From the NCBI GenBank assembly GCA_937959285.1, contig CALGAR010000134.1:20224-84223 (forward strand): 64,000 bases of DNA, read 5' to 3'. Below are positions 49,688-57,573 of this stretch, in pieces; the first letter of the stretch is position 1; each line of letters begins with the position of its first letter. The notes below the pieces were generated by a model, which was not told the DNA's origin, searched no databases, and was given only the letters and a program-made list of their open reading frames with translations. The position numbers and the translations under genes are program-made. Source of the DNA: an uncultured Bryobacterales bacterium (GTDB lineage Bacteria > Acidobacteriota > Terriglobia > Bryobacterales > Bryobacteraceae).

Positions 49688-50545
49688 ATGACTGGAAGAA
49701 CTGCTTTAAGGGTCAACGATCATCACGTGCTGCAACTGCCGCCCGAACTCACGCCAGAGGCGGTTCGAGCTCAATGTGAAAAGATGCTGGCTAGTGATTT
49801 ATTCTCTCGGTCCGAAAGAATGAGCCGCTTCTTGCGCTTTACCGTCGAGCAGTCGCTGGCTGGCAACGCTGCCAACCTGAAGGAGTATTTGATCGGCGTC
49901 GAAGTGTTTGACAAACCGGAGACACTGGACCCCCGGCTGGACCCGATCGTTCGCGTCGAGGCGGGACGCCTTCGCGCGAAGCTGCGAGAGTATTACGATA
50001 CCGAAGGACGTGAAGATCCCATCCTGATTCATTTTCCGCCGAGAAGCTACGTTCCCTCTTTTGAGCGACGCAACATTCCCGCCCTCGAGCCCTTACCACG
50101 TGTGAATGTGAGAAAGGCGTCAGACCCGGGAAGTCCTCCTGCCATCGCAGTTCTACCTTTTACGGACATGAGCCGGAGCCGGGACCAGGAGTATTTTTGC
50201 GACGGCTTGACCGAAGAAATCATCTGTACGCTCTCAAAACTGAATCCGCTGCGAGTGGTCTCTCGCACTTCATCCTTTCAATTCAAGGGGAAAGCGGACG
50301 ACATTCGTCATATTGGGGAGCAATTGAACGTAAACACGGTACTGGAGGGGAGTGTACGCCGCGATGAAAAGAAGGTCCGGATTACAGTCCAGCTTGTGGA
50401 TACAAGTGACGGCTATCATGTCTGGTCGGAAACCTTTGACCGTGTGATAGAGGACGATATTCTCGGCTTGCAGCACGAGATTTCACTAGCCGTCGCAGCC
50501 CGGCTCAAGGAGAGCTTAAGCCTCACCTGCGGGGTCGTCCAATAG
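49688..50545 (+). CDS. TolB/FlgO-like N-terminal regulator, lacking the usual TPR half
   Basis: 285 residues. The N-terminal block SERMSRFLRFTVEQSLAGNA, LKEYLIGVEVFDKPE, RLDPIVRVEAGRLRAKLREYY is the acidobacterial signature found at the start of regulators with a TolB-like domain and TPR repeats. Residues about 150-280 form that TolB/FlgO-like domain (PAIAVLPFTDMSRSRDQEYF, LTEEIICTLSKLNPLRVVSR, GSVRRDEKKVRITVQLVDTS). It stops right after, where related proteins continue with several hundred residues of TPRs. Start after GGAGGT. Likely regulator; DNA or ligand binding unknown. Confidence 0.8.
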   Translation: MTGRTALRVNDHHVLQLPPELTPEAVRAQCEKMLASDLFSRSERMSRFLRFTVEQSLAGNAANLKEYLIGVEVFDKPETLDPRLDPIVRVEAGRLRAKLREYYDTEGREDPILIHFPPRSYVPSFERRNIPALEPLPRVNVRKASDPGSPPAIAVLPFTDMSRSRDQEYFCDGLTEEIICTLSKLNPLRVVSRTSSFQFKGKADDIRHIGEQLNVNTVLEGSVRRDEKKVRITVQLVDTSDGYHVWSETFDRVIEDDILGLQHEISLAVAARLKESLSLTCGVVQ

Positions 50546-50670
50546 CTGGACGCATCCGAATCGACCGCTCCGTTTGTATCATCGGACAGGAAAAGCGACC
50601 CGGCGGGCGCCCCAGTCGAGTCCTGTGAGTCTTGGGCGTAGATGGGCGGCCCCAGGAATCGACGAGGCCG

Positions 50671-51084
50671 TCAATAAATTGCCCAGCACCCGGGCGTTAC
50701 GAGTTCAAGGAGATGCCCGTCGGGATCCCGGAAATAGATGCTTTCGCCCCCGCGCTGCCACCGGACGCGGCTTTCAATCGGAATATTGCGGGCAGCGAGC
50801 ATTTTTATCCAGGGAGCCAGTTCGTCACGCTCAATGGCGAATGCCAGGTGCAGGCGGCCGTTCCCGTCATGGGGCGGTATGAAGTCGCCGCCCATAGGGA
50901 TGGCCTCGAGCGACGCTGACCGTAGAAACAGAAGCAGGACGCTGCGTCCGCCGACGTCGTAGGCGCAGGCGCGCCAGTCTGAAAAGAGCCTCGGAAATCC
51001 GAACAGATCGTCGTAGAACTTTTCCGCCCGCTCCAGATCGTCGACGTAAATTGCTGTTTCGAGTACCTGATTAACCTTGGGCAT
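50671..51084 (-). CDS. VOC-superfamily protein (glyoxalase/dioxygenase fold)
   Basis: 137 residues from the ATG at 51084 (GGGAGG four bases before). Two beta-alpha-beta-beta-beta units: VLETAIYVDDLERAEKFYDDL and DYDVGGRSVLLLFLR, then RLHLAFAIERDELAPWIK and ESIYFRDPDGHLLELVTPG, with His and Glu of the metal site. Family covers glyoxalases, extradiol dioxygenases and resistance proteins; the substrate is not readable. An upstream in-frame start would add 50 residues without homology. Confidence 0.85.
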   Translation of the reverse strand: MPKVNQVLETAIYVDDLERAEKFYDDLFGFPRLFSDWRACAYDVGGRSVLLLFLRSASLEAIPMGGDFIPPHDGNGRLHLAFAIERDELAPWIKMLAARNIPIESRVRWQRGGESIYFRDPDGHLLELVTPGCWAIY

Positions 51085-51202
51085 CGCGCCTCCCATCAAC
51101 CGAATGACTGGATCATAAGACGCTGTGCCATCCGGCCGGCGATAGTGAATCCCTTGGTATATTTTTCCTTCGTGCAGGCGTCCCCAGCGTGGGAGCGCTT
51201 GC

Positions 51203-52489
51203 ATGCACTGGATGTCGACCCTAAGGACGGCCACTCCGGGGGAGCTGAACCGCCCGATTGTGAAAGGGCTATTCGTAGCGAGTTGCCTTCTTTCTGTAGT
51301 CTCGTACTACACGACCCAGCAGGGCATGGCATTGTACCTGTCCGGCTGGTTCTCGGTGCTGGCGTCCCTCGGCATTCAACTTTCTCTCATTCTTGTGGCG
51401 TGGCTGATCGGCGTGAGCAAGGGCGGGAGGCTGCCCCTCATTGGTGTTTATGCCATTGGCGCGCTGGTCTCGATCGGTTTCTCCTACGTCAGCCTCTACA
51501 GCTGGTTCTCGGCCCGGGAACGGCCTGCTCAGGTTCAACGTGCTTTGTACGACCGTCTGGGTGCCGTCGCGGCACAAGCGGATCAGTTGCTGGCTGCAGC
51601 GATTGCGGAAGCGCGCAGGCACGTGCTGGCGCTCGAGGAAATGTCGCTCGCCGAGAAGCAGCACGGTTACATCTCGCAGGCGCACGATACGGATCCTTAT
51701 CTGTCGGAAGTACGGAAAGCGGTAGCCAGTGAAGCAAAGACCCTGGCAGGAGTCATTCGGGAGGGCTCCGGAGAAGGACCGAGATACACTGCCTTCGATC
51801 GCTACCTTAAGATTTCCGAACAAAGCTTAGCTCAAATGGAAGCATCAAAGGCCGCTCTTGCTGCCTGGCGCGCGAAAGCAAGGCCGGTCGATGCAAGCGA
51901 ACAGCAGTTACGGTCGTTCCATAAAGCCTATGATGCGATCCCATGGCCTGATATGGAGCGCACGTTGCATTCCGGGGCTCTGGAGCGTCCCCAGGTTCCT
52001 GCCTATTCGGATTTCGTTGATGTATCGAGCGGCGGTCAGGAGGATCTCCTGCTCGCATTCACGGAGCTTTTCTCGGCTCCGAATTCGAGGCACTCCTTTT
52101 CGCTCACGCTCGCTGCCTTCATTGACGTCATCGTCTTCCTCCTGGCTTTTACGTCGGGTCCGTACTTCCTTGGGAATGCCGAACAGCGGTGGTTTGCGGC
52201 TGGCGCAACGCTCGATGCAGTCGACAAACAGCTCTTCCTGAAGGCCTTTCTTCGCAAGCTGGAGCCCGGACCTCACGAACTTCCTCGCGTCGAAGTATCG
52301 ACGCTGACCGCCGGGGAGCAGCAGTTCTGTTTGCAGCTTGCCGCCAAAGGGATGGCTCGCGGCGTTGAGGAGGACGGCAAGCGATACTACGTGCTACATG
52401 ACGAGGTTCACGAGAATTTGTTAGAGTCTCTCGACGTTCAGGCCTTGCCTTTGCGGGCCGATGCCGACCGCGCCCGAGTCAATGCCTGA
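51203..52489 (+). CDS. Uncharacterised four-TM protein with large extracytoplasmic insert
   Basis: 428 residues, not recognised. Three TM helices are close together (about 22-44, 48-72, 80-103), then about 200 residues of charged helical sequence (SLAEKQHGYISQAHDTDPYL, ALYDRLGAVAAQADQLLAAA), a fourth TM (LTLAAFIDVIVFLLAFTSGP near 320) and a C-terminal soluble domain of 100 residues (FLRKLEPGPHELPRVEVSTL). Start ATG 51203 follows GGGAG by seven bases. Not in an obvious operon. Could be a sensor or a transporter accessory; nothing firm. Confidence 0.75.
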   Translation: MHWMSTLRTATPGELNRPIVKGLFVASCLLSVVSYYTTQQGMALYLSGWFSVLASLGIQLSLILVAWLIGVSKGGRLPLIGVYAIGALVSIGFSYVSLYSWFSARERPAQVQRALYDRLGAVAAQADQLLAAAIAEARRHVLALEEMSLAEKQHGYISQAHDTDPYLSEVRKAVASEAKTLAGVIREGSGEGPRYTAFDRYLKISEQSLAQMEASKAALAAWRAKARPVDASEQQLRSFHKAYDAIPWPDMERTLHSGALERPQVPAYSDFVDVSSGGQEDLLLAFTELFSAPNSRHSFSLTLAAFIDVIVFLLAFTSGPYFLGNAEQRWFAAGATLDAVDKQLFLKAFLRKLEPGPHELPRVEVSTLTAGEQQFCLQLAAKGMARGVEEDGKRYYVLHDEVHENLLESLDVQALPLRADADRARVNA

Positions 52490-52510
52490 CGAAGAGCCGG
52501 ACTCGCGCTC

Positions 52511-52945
52511 TTACGTGCCGGAATCCCGCCGGATGGATTGCTTCGTGGTTTTGACTGGGAGCTCGCGCTCATCCGGCTCGAGCTCCCAAGGGCGGAACAC
52601 GTGCTGATGCGCCGCCATGTCGACGCGGGCGCCGCGGAATTGAACCCCTTCCATCTCCAGGCGGGCGCGTTGCTCGAACGCCAGATCCTTGCGGAGCTTG
52701 ATCTGCCCGCCCGCTCCCAGAACCCGGTGCCAGGGAAGGGAGTTGCCTTCCTTCCTCAGGAGCTGCGCCACCTGGCGGTGATAGAGCGGGTATCCTGCGG
52801 CTGCGGCAACCTGCGAGTAGGTGGCTACCTTGCCTTTCGGAATCTGGCGGATGATCCTGCGAAAGGATTCATCGCGCTCGGTGGATGGCGGAAGCCGAAG
52901 AAGCCTCTGCCTGAGGCGTTCCGGCGGCTCGGGTTTGCGCTTCAC
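52511..52945 (-). CDS. Alkyltransferase-like (ATL) DNA-repair protein
   Basis: 144 residues, MGMT-type DNA-binding domain (IPKGKVATYSQVAAAAGYP, LYHRQVAQLL). The active-site PCHRV of O6-alkylguanine transferases is PWHRV here, Trp72 for Cys, which is the defining change of ATL proteins that bind and flag alkylated guanine for nucleotide excision repair without transferring the group. Start overlaps the cyclase stop by four bases. uvrB lies 17 kb away, consistent with but not proof of a link. Confidence 0.9.
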   Translation of the reverse strand: MKRKPEPPERLRQRLLRLPPSTERDESFRRIIRQIPKGKVATYSQVAAAAGYPLYHRQVAQLLRKEGNSLPWHRVLGAGGQIKLRKDLAFEQRARLEMEGVQFRGARVDMAAHQHVFRPWELEPDERELPVKTTKQSIRRDSGT

Positions 52946-53751
52946 GCTACAATCGCCACGGGCCGGATTGGAGAACCTGTGGCGCCCCGAATTTTCAGCG
53001 GCAACGCAGCGAAGACAAACTCGTAGGCCTTCTCTTCCGCCAGTTCTTCCAGGTTCAGCGCCTCAATGATATGAATGCCTGATTCGACGAGCAGGTGAAC
53101 GTGCACGGGCATCGACACGTCAGGCACACGTTCGAAGGCGACGGTATCCGAGCCTGCGGCGAAGATGCCTCGCTCACTCAGCCATTGCGCTCCGGGCAGC
53201 GCCGGTCCCGGCCCGCAGACTTGCGTGGCGCCCGTACATCCGGTGAGATACATGACCGGGTCGTGCCAATACCTGGCCCATCCGGTCCGCAACAGGACAA
53301 TGTCTCCTTTGCGTACCTGCACATTCTGGATACGCTCGGCTGCCTCGAGGTGTTCGGGCGTGATCGTATAGTCGACAGGCAGCGCATCGCAGCCTTCGAG
53401 CTTCGCCAGATCGAGCAGGATTCCTCGACGGAAGATTGGGCCGACTTCGTCGATGGGTGCATGCTGCAAACCGCCGGCGTAGGACTGAGCCGCATTCGCT
53501 TCCACTCCGCCGTGGAGAAATCCGCAGCGCGAGACGTGGCAGAGCGCATCGATGTGAGTGCCGACGTGCGTGCCCAAGGCGATGGAATCGGCAGCCGAAC
53601 TGAATCCGCCGGGGGCAATGTAATCTCCATGCTTCTTGATCAGGCTGTAAAGGAACGGTGGATGACTGGGGTGATGCGGCATCCCCACGAAGTAGGGCTG
53701 GGCCAGGTCGTAGAACCGGGCGCTTTGGAGAGTATCGAGTAGTGGATTCAT
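52942..53751 (-). CDS. Cyclase-family metal hydrolase (kynurenine formamidase-like)
   Basis: 269 residues of the PF04199 family: FYDLAQPYFVGMPHHPSHP at the start and ALGTHVGTHIDALCHVSRC, the metal-binding HxGTHxDxPxH variant with Ala-Leu-Cys-His; VRKGDIVLLRTGWARYW and AAGSDTVAFERVP also fit. ATG at 53751 shares one base with the antiporter stop. Similar proteins hydrolyse N-formylkynurenine or cyclise polyketide-like substrates; the context does not point to either. Confidence 0.88.
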   Translation of the reverse strand: MNPLLDTLQSARFYDLAQPYFVGMPHHPSHPPFLYSLIKKHGDYIAPGGFSSAADSIALGTHVGTHIDALCHVSRCGFLHGGVEANAAQSYAGGLQHAPIDEVGPIFRRGILLDLAKLEGCDALPVDYTITPEHLEAAERIQNVQVRKGDIVLLRTGWARYWHDPVMYLTGCTGATQVCGPGPALPGAQWLSERGIFAAGSDTVAFERVPDVSMPVHVHLLVESGIHIIEALNLEELAEEKAYEFVFAALPLKIRGATGSPIRPVAIVA

Positions 53752-54878
53752 CAACGTGCCTCAATCAATTGGCCCGGGCCGCGAGGAACCTCGGGCAGAA
53801 AATAGAACACGATCGCCAGGATCAGGTATACAGCCAGCAACTGGATTCCCTCCATCCAGTTCGACTGGCCATCGCTCGAGATTTGCCCCGTAATCGCCAC
53901 GGCGGCCACTACGGCGAGAACTTCGGCGGGCGTGAAGACCAAATCCATAGGCCGGGGACCGATGAAAAAACTGAGAAGCACGAGCACGGGCGCAACGAAG
54001 AGGGCAATCTGCAGGCTGCTGCCTATCGCGATGCTGAGGCTCAGGTCCATGCGATTCTTCCTCGCCACCAGAATCGCGGTGCTGTGCTCCGCTGCATTGC
54101 CGACAATCGCGACGACAATCACGCCCACAAAAACACTGGTCATCCCGAATGCCGCAGCAGCTTCCTCGACCGAGGCCACCAGCATCTCGCTCATCCAGGC
54201 AATCAGCACGGTAGCGCCTGTCAGAACTGCCAATGATTTAGCCAAGCTCCACGTATGGTGCCGCTCGCCCTCTGCGACCATGCCAGCCGGGGCCACGGGC
54301 GAATCGAAGAAATGCGTGTGCGTGCGCAGAGTGAAAAGCAGGCTCGCCGCATAGGTCAGAAGCAGAACAACCGAGATCTCCGCGCTCAGATCAATCTCGC
54401 TCGGCCAGCCGGGAGGCCCGCTGACATAGTGAAACGCAGCCGGCGCAACCAGCGCGGTAGCCGCCAGTGTCAGCATGGTGGACTGAATGCGGGCGCCCGC
54501 TGCATTGAACGTCTGCTCTTTATATTTCAAGCCTCCGGCGAAGATGGAGGCGCCGAGGACCAGAAGAGCATTTCCAATGATCGAGCCGGTGAGCGACGCC
54601 TTGACAACGGAGTACAAGCCTTTGTTGAGAGCAGCGATGGCGATGATCAGCTCCGCTGCGTTGCCGAAGGTGGCATTCAACAGTCCTCCGATCCCTTCCG
54701 ACGTTCGTTCGGCAAGGTGCTCTGTCGCTCTGCCAAGCCACCCGGCCAATGGGAGGATCGCCAGGCATGCGGTAGTGAAGATGGCGGTATGATGCTCCGG
54801 CGCCATCAGCTCCAGGCCGGCGGTAATCGGAACAAAAATCAGGAACCAGTTGAGGGACGGCTTCAGGAACTTAGACAT
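53751..54878 (-). CDS. Ca2+/H+ antiporter, CaCA family
   Basis: 375 residues, about 11 TM helices in two inverted halves, each with a Glu-containing repeat: GLLNATFGNAAELIIAIAAL and VGVIVVAIVGNAAEHSTAIL. The GNAxE motif is the Cax/ChaA cation site. The ATG at 54878 (MSKFLKPSLNW) is chosen; a TTG at 54917 has no spacing for its ribosome site. Lies upstream of the cyclase and ATL genes in one transcript, an unusual mixture. Confidence 0.92.
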   Translation of the reverse strand: MSKFLKPSLNWFLIFVPITAGLELMAPEHHTAIFTTACLAILPLAGWLGRATEHLAERTSEGIGGLLNATFGNAAELIIAIAALNKGLYSVVKASLTGSIIGNALLVLGASIFAGGLKYKEQTFNAAGARIQSTMLTLAATALVAPAAFHYVSGPPGWPSEIDLSAEISVVLLLTYAASLLFTLRTHTHFFDSPVAPAGMVAEGERHHTWSLAKSLAVLTGATVLIAWMSEMLVASVEEAAAAFGMTSVFVGVIVVAIVGNAAEHSTAILVARKNRMDLSLSIAIGSSLQIALFVAPVLVLLSFFIGPRPMDLVFTPAEVLAVVAAVAITGQISSDGQSNWMEGIQLLAVYLILAIVFYFLPEVPRGPGQLIEAR

Positions 54879-55010
54879 AGAAGAGCACAGCGCGGGCGGT
54901 TCCGGAATCGGCGCCAAGCCTCATACAACGTCCTGGTATCTCCGCAAGCACGCCTGTTCGACTCAACAGTTAGAATAACGGGAATTCTGTTTGGCCGGGG
55001 CGTTGGCAGA

Positions 55011-56057
55011 CTAGGGATTGCTGGCGGGAAGCACGCCACCCGTCAACAAGTAGATGAGCTCGAAGGAAATAGCGCCGACGGCGGCCGCGGCCGGGATCGT
55101 CATCACCCAGGCCCAGACAATGTTGGTCGCAAGGCCCCAGCGCACCGCTTTCGGACGCCGGATGGACCCGACGCCGGCAATCGAGCCCGCGATGACATGA
55201 GTCGTTGATACGGGCTGGTGCAGGACGGTGGAGAAGAGAATCGATATGGCTGCGGCTGTCTCGGCGGCGAAGCCTCCCCGGGGTTTCAAACGCGTGAGAC
55301 GGGCGCCCATCGTCCGCACGATCCGCCAGCCTCCGCTTAAGGTGCCGAGAGCGATGGCGGCGTGGGCGGACAGGATGACCCAAGTGTCGACTCGAAACTC
55401 GGGGATGTAGTGAGCCGTATACAGGACTCCGGCGATAATGCCCATTGTTTTCTGGGCATCGTTAGTGCCGTGCGAGTAGCTGAAGATCGCTGCCGAAGCG
55501 AGTTGGAGCTTCCGGAAGTACAGGTCCATCGTCTTGGGAGTGGAGTCGCGGAAGATCCAGTGAATGGCGATCATCAGGACGTAAGCGAGCAGCATGCCCA
55601 GGACCGGAGAAATGACTATGAAGAGCGCGATCCGCAGCCATCCCTCTGCCACCACGGCGTCGAAGATGTGGACCAGACCCTTGAGGTGAACGACGTTGGC
55701 CATGGCTGCTCCCGCATAGCCGCCAAGGAGGGCGTGCGAGGAGCTGGTCGGCAGCCCGAACCACCAGGTAATCAGGTCCCACACAATTGCGCCCATCAGC
55801 CCCGCAAGGATGACGTAGAGAGTGACGTACTCCAGGTTGACGGTGCCTTTCCCAACCGTCGTAGCTACGCCCGTGCCGAAGCTGAAGGCAGAGATGAAGT
55901 TCCAGAACGCCGCCCAGACGACAGCCTGGAACGGTGTGAGTACCTGCGTGGCTACGATCGTCGCAACGGAGTTTGCCGCGTCGTGGAAGCCATTGATGAA
56001 ATCAAAGATGAGCGCGACCCCGATGATAACGACGGCAAGCAGCAGTACAGCGTCCAT
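55011..56057 (-). CDS. pit: Low-affinity inorganic phosphate transporter
   Basis: 348 residues, PiT family with 10 TM helices. The PiT signature DFINGFHDAANSVATIVAT near residue 19 and the inverted repeat TNDAQKTMGII, plus GFPTSSSHALLGGYAG-like WWFGLPTSSSHALLGGYAG, are intact. Coupled to metal-phosphate symport. The DUF47 gene lies nine bases upstream, the usual pit-associated partner. The start codon ATG lacks a strong ribosome site (AGCTAAGCCCC). Confidence 0.94.
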   Translation of the reverse strand: MDAVLLLAVVIIGVALIFDFINGFHDAANSVATIVATQVLTPFQAVVWAAFWNFISAFSFGTGVATTVGKGTVNLEYVTLYVILAGLMGAIVWDLITWWFGLPTSSSHALLGGYAGAAMANVVHLKGLVHIFDAVVAEGWLRIALFIVISPVLGMLLAYVLMIAIHWIFRDSTPKTMDLYFRKLQLASAAIFSYSHGTNDAQKTMGIIAGVLYTAHYIPEFRVDTWVILSAHAAIALGTLSGGWRIVRTMGARLTRLKPRGGFAAETAAAISILFSTVLHQPVSTTHVIAGSIAGVGSIRRPKAVRWGLATNIVWAWVMTIPAAAAVGAISFELIYLLTGGVLPASNP

Positions 56058-56066
56058 GGGGCTTAG

Positions 56067-56681
56067 CTAGCTGTTCTTCACAACGACGTTCTGCAGGGCG
56101 TCGGCCACGTCCTCGCAGCGGTCCGTCGTTTCTTCCAGAGACTCGTAAATCTCTTTCAGCTTCAGAATGTAGATGGGATCGGCCTTGCTGTTGAACAGCT
56201 CGCTGACGGAACTGCGCACGAGACGGTCAGCCTCGTCTTCCAGACGTCCGATTTCAAGACAGAAGTCGAGCAGAGGTTCATTCTTATTGAGCGCTTCAAA
56301 TGCGCTGACAAGTGCTCTGGTACAGCTGCGGATGATCTGGCATAACTCGACAGCGTCGGGAGGCAGCGGCTCGGCGCGATAGGCAACGATGCGGTGAACC
56401 GTCTCCTCGATCCCGTCGAGCACGTCGTCCAGATGCGACGACAGCGTGTGAATGTCTTCCGGATCAAGAGGCGTGATGAATGTCTGGTTAAGGCGGCGGA
56501 AGACTTCGTGGATGAGTTCATCGCCGCGCTTTTCGAGTTTCGCGATCTCCAGCGCAGCGTCCGCAAGCGTGGGCTTTCCAGTGGTCGCCCCATCCAGAAG
56601 CAGCTGGGAAGCTTCAGAGATGATCCTGACTTGATCCAGGAAATAGTGAAAGAACTTTTCTTCGCGGGGCAGAAATCTCAT
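56067..56681 (-). CDS. DUF47 (PhoU-like) Pit accessory protein
   Basis: 204 residues, all-helical PhoU-like: REEKFFHYFLDQVRIISEAS, DELIHEVFRRLNQTFITPLDPEDIHTL with the conserved FxTPLDREDI and SSHLDDVLDGIEE, and ESLEETTDRCEDVADAL near the end. DUF47 proteins pair with PiT transporters and probably modulate them. ATG at 56681 gives the family start RFLPREEKFF; an earlier opening is not supported. First gene of the pit operon. Confidence 0.92.
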   Translation of the reverse strand: MRFLPREEKFFHYFLDQVRIISEASQLLLDGATTGKPTLADAALEIAKLEKRGDELIHEVFRRLNQTFITPLDPEDIHTLSSHLDDVLDGIEETVHRIVAYRAEPLPPDAVELCQIIRSCTRALVSAFEALNKNEPLLDFCLEIGRLEDEADRLVRSSVSELFNSKADPIYILKLKEIYESLEETTDRCEDVADALQNVVVKNS

Positions 56682-56759
56682 AGTTCGAGCCCAAACTGTG
56701 GTGCACGGGGAATCATCAGTATCTCCCAAAAGACTGGGGACAGGTCAACCACTGAATTG

Positions 56760-57554
56760 TTACAGGTCCGTGAATATGGGAAGCAGGACATTTTCGTCGC
56801 GCTCCGGCTCGGAAGTGCCTTCCAGGTCCAGATATCGCGGATCCAGCAGCCGGGATGGTTGCAGATTGCCCATCGCCGCCAGCATGTTCTCTTTCAGGTG
56901 AGGGTAGTCTTTCTCCAGCTTTGCGAAGAAGCCCCGCAAGGTACGGCGTACTGTTCCCGTTCTCTGCGAGCAACCGCACGGAATCACCGGAGCAGATAGC
57001 GACTCGGCGTATTGCCGGGTGAGGTCCTCTGTCACAAAGACCAGCGGCCGGATCAGCCGGAACTCCTTATCGCGCGAGTGTGTCACCGGGGGCAGCGCGC
57101 TCATCTTTCCTGTAAAGAGGGCATTCCGCAGGAACGCCTCGCAGAAGTCATCCGCTGTGTGACCGAAGGCGATGACGTTTGCGTCAAGTCCGCGCGCGAT
57201 TTCGTAAACTGCTCTGCGTCGATAGCGGCTGCAAAGATCGCACCCATGGTCGGGCTGATCTTCGAGCAACTGGAAGGAAGGCGTGTCGCGGTAGTATGTC
57301 CAGGCGACCCTCTTCTGCCTGAGATATTCTCCCATCGGTTCAAAGGGCCTAAGGAACTTGCCCTGTTCAACGGTAAACGCACAAACCGAAAACTCGACGG
57401 GAGCCTTCTTTTGAAGCAATAGGAGGGCTTCCAGCAGGGTCAGCGAGTCCTTGCCGCCGGACAACGCAACAGCGACGCGATCGCCGTTCCGGATCATCTT
57501 GAAACGTCCGATCGCTTCGCCTACCTTGCGCAGAAGAGTCTTTTCGAGTTCCAA
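56760..57554 (-). CDS. TtcA-like tRNA 2-thiolation PP-loop protein
   Basis: 264 residues. PP-loop VALSGGKDSLTLLEAL, CxxC pair in CDLCSRYRRRAVYEIA, GHTADDFCEAFLRNALFTGK and a third Cys in PVIPCGCSQRTG; TtcA/TtuA enzymes coordinate a 4Fe-4S cluster with such cysteines and thiolate tRNA cytidine or uridine. Start: TTG at 57554 gives MELEKTLLRKVGEAIGRFKM, which lines up with the family N-terminus; TATAAT lies six bases upstream, and no Shine-Dalgarno. The frame is open further into the divergent gene, which I reject. Divergent from rsmB. Confidence 0.88.
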   Translation of the reverse strand: MELEKTLLRKVGEAIGRFKMIRNGDRVAVALSGGKDSLTLLEALLLLQKKAPVEFSVCAFTVEQGKFLRPFEPMGEYLRQKRVAWTYYRDTPSFQLLEDQPDHGCDLCSRYRRRAVYEIARGLDANVIAFGHTADDFCEAFLRNALFTGKMSALPPVTHSRDKEFRLIRPLVFVTEDLTRQYAESLSAPVIPCGCSQRTGTVRRTLRGFFAKLEKDYPHLKENMLAAMGNLQPSRLLDPRYLDLEGTSEPERDENVLLPIFTDL

Positions 57555-57560
57555 GTACCT

Positions 57561-57568
57561 ATTATAGT
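57561..57568. promoter_or_regulatory. Shared -10 core of divergent ttcA-like and rsmB-like genes
   Basis: On the minus strand 57566-57561 reads TATAAT, six bases before the TTG of ttcA-like. On the plus strand 57563-57568 reads TATAGT (and 57560-57565 TATTAT), five bases before the GTG at 57574. Only 19 bases separate the two starts, so both would be leaderless and share nearly the same -10 DNA. Confidence 0.5.
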
Positions 57569-57573
57569 GTTTG

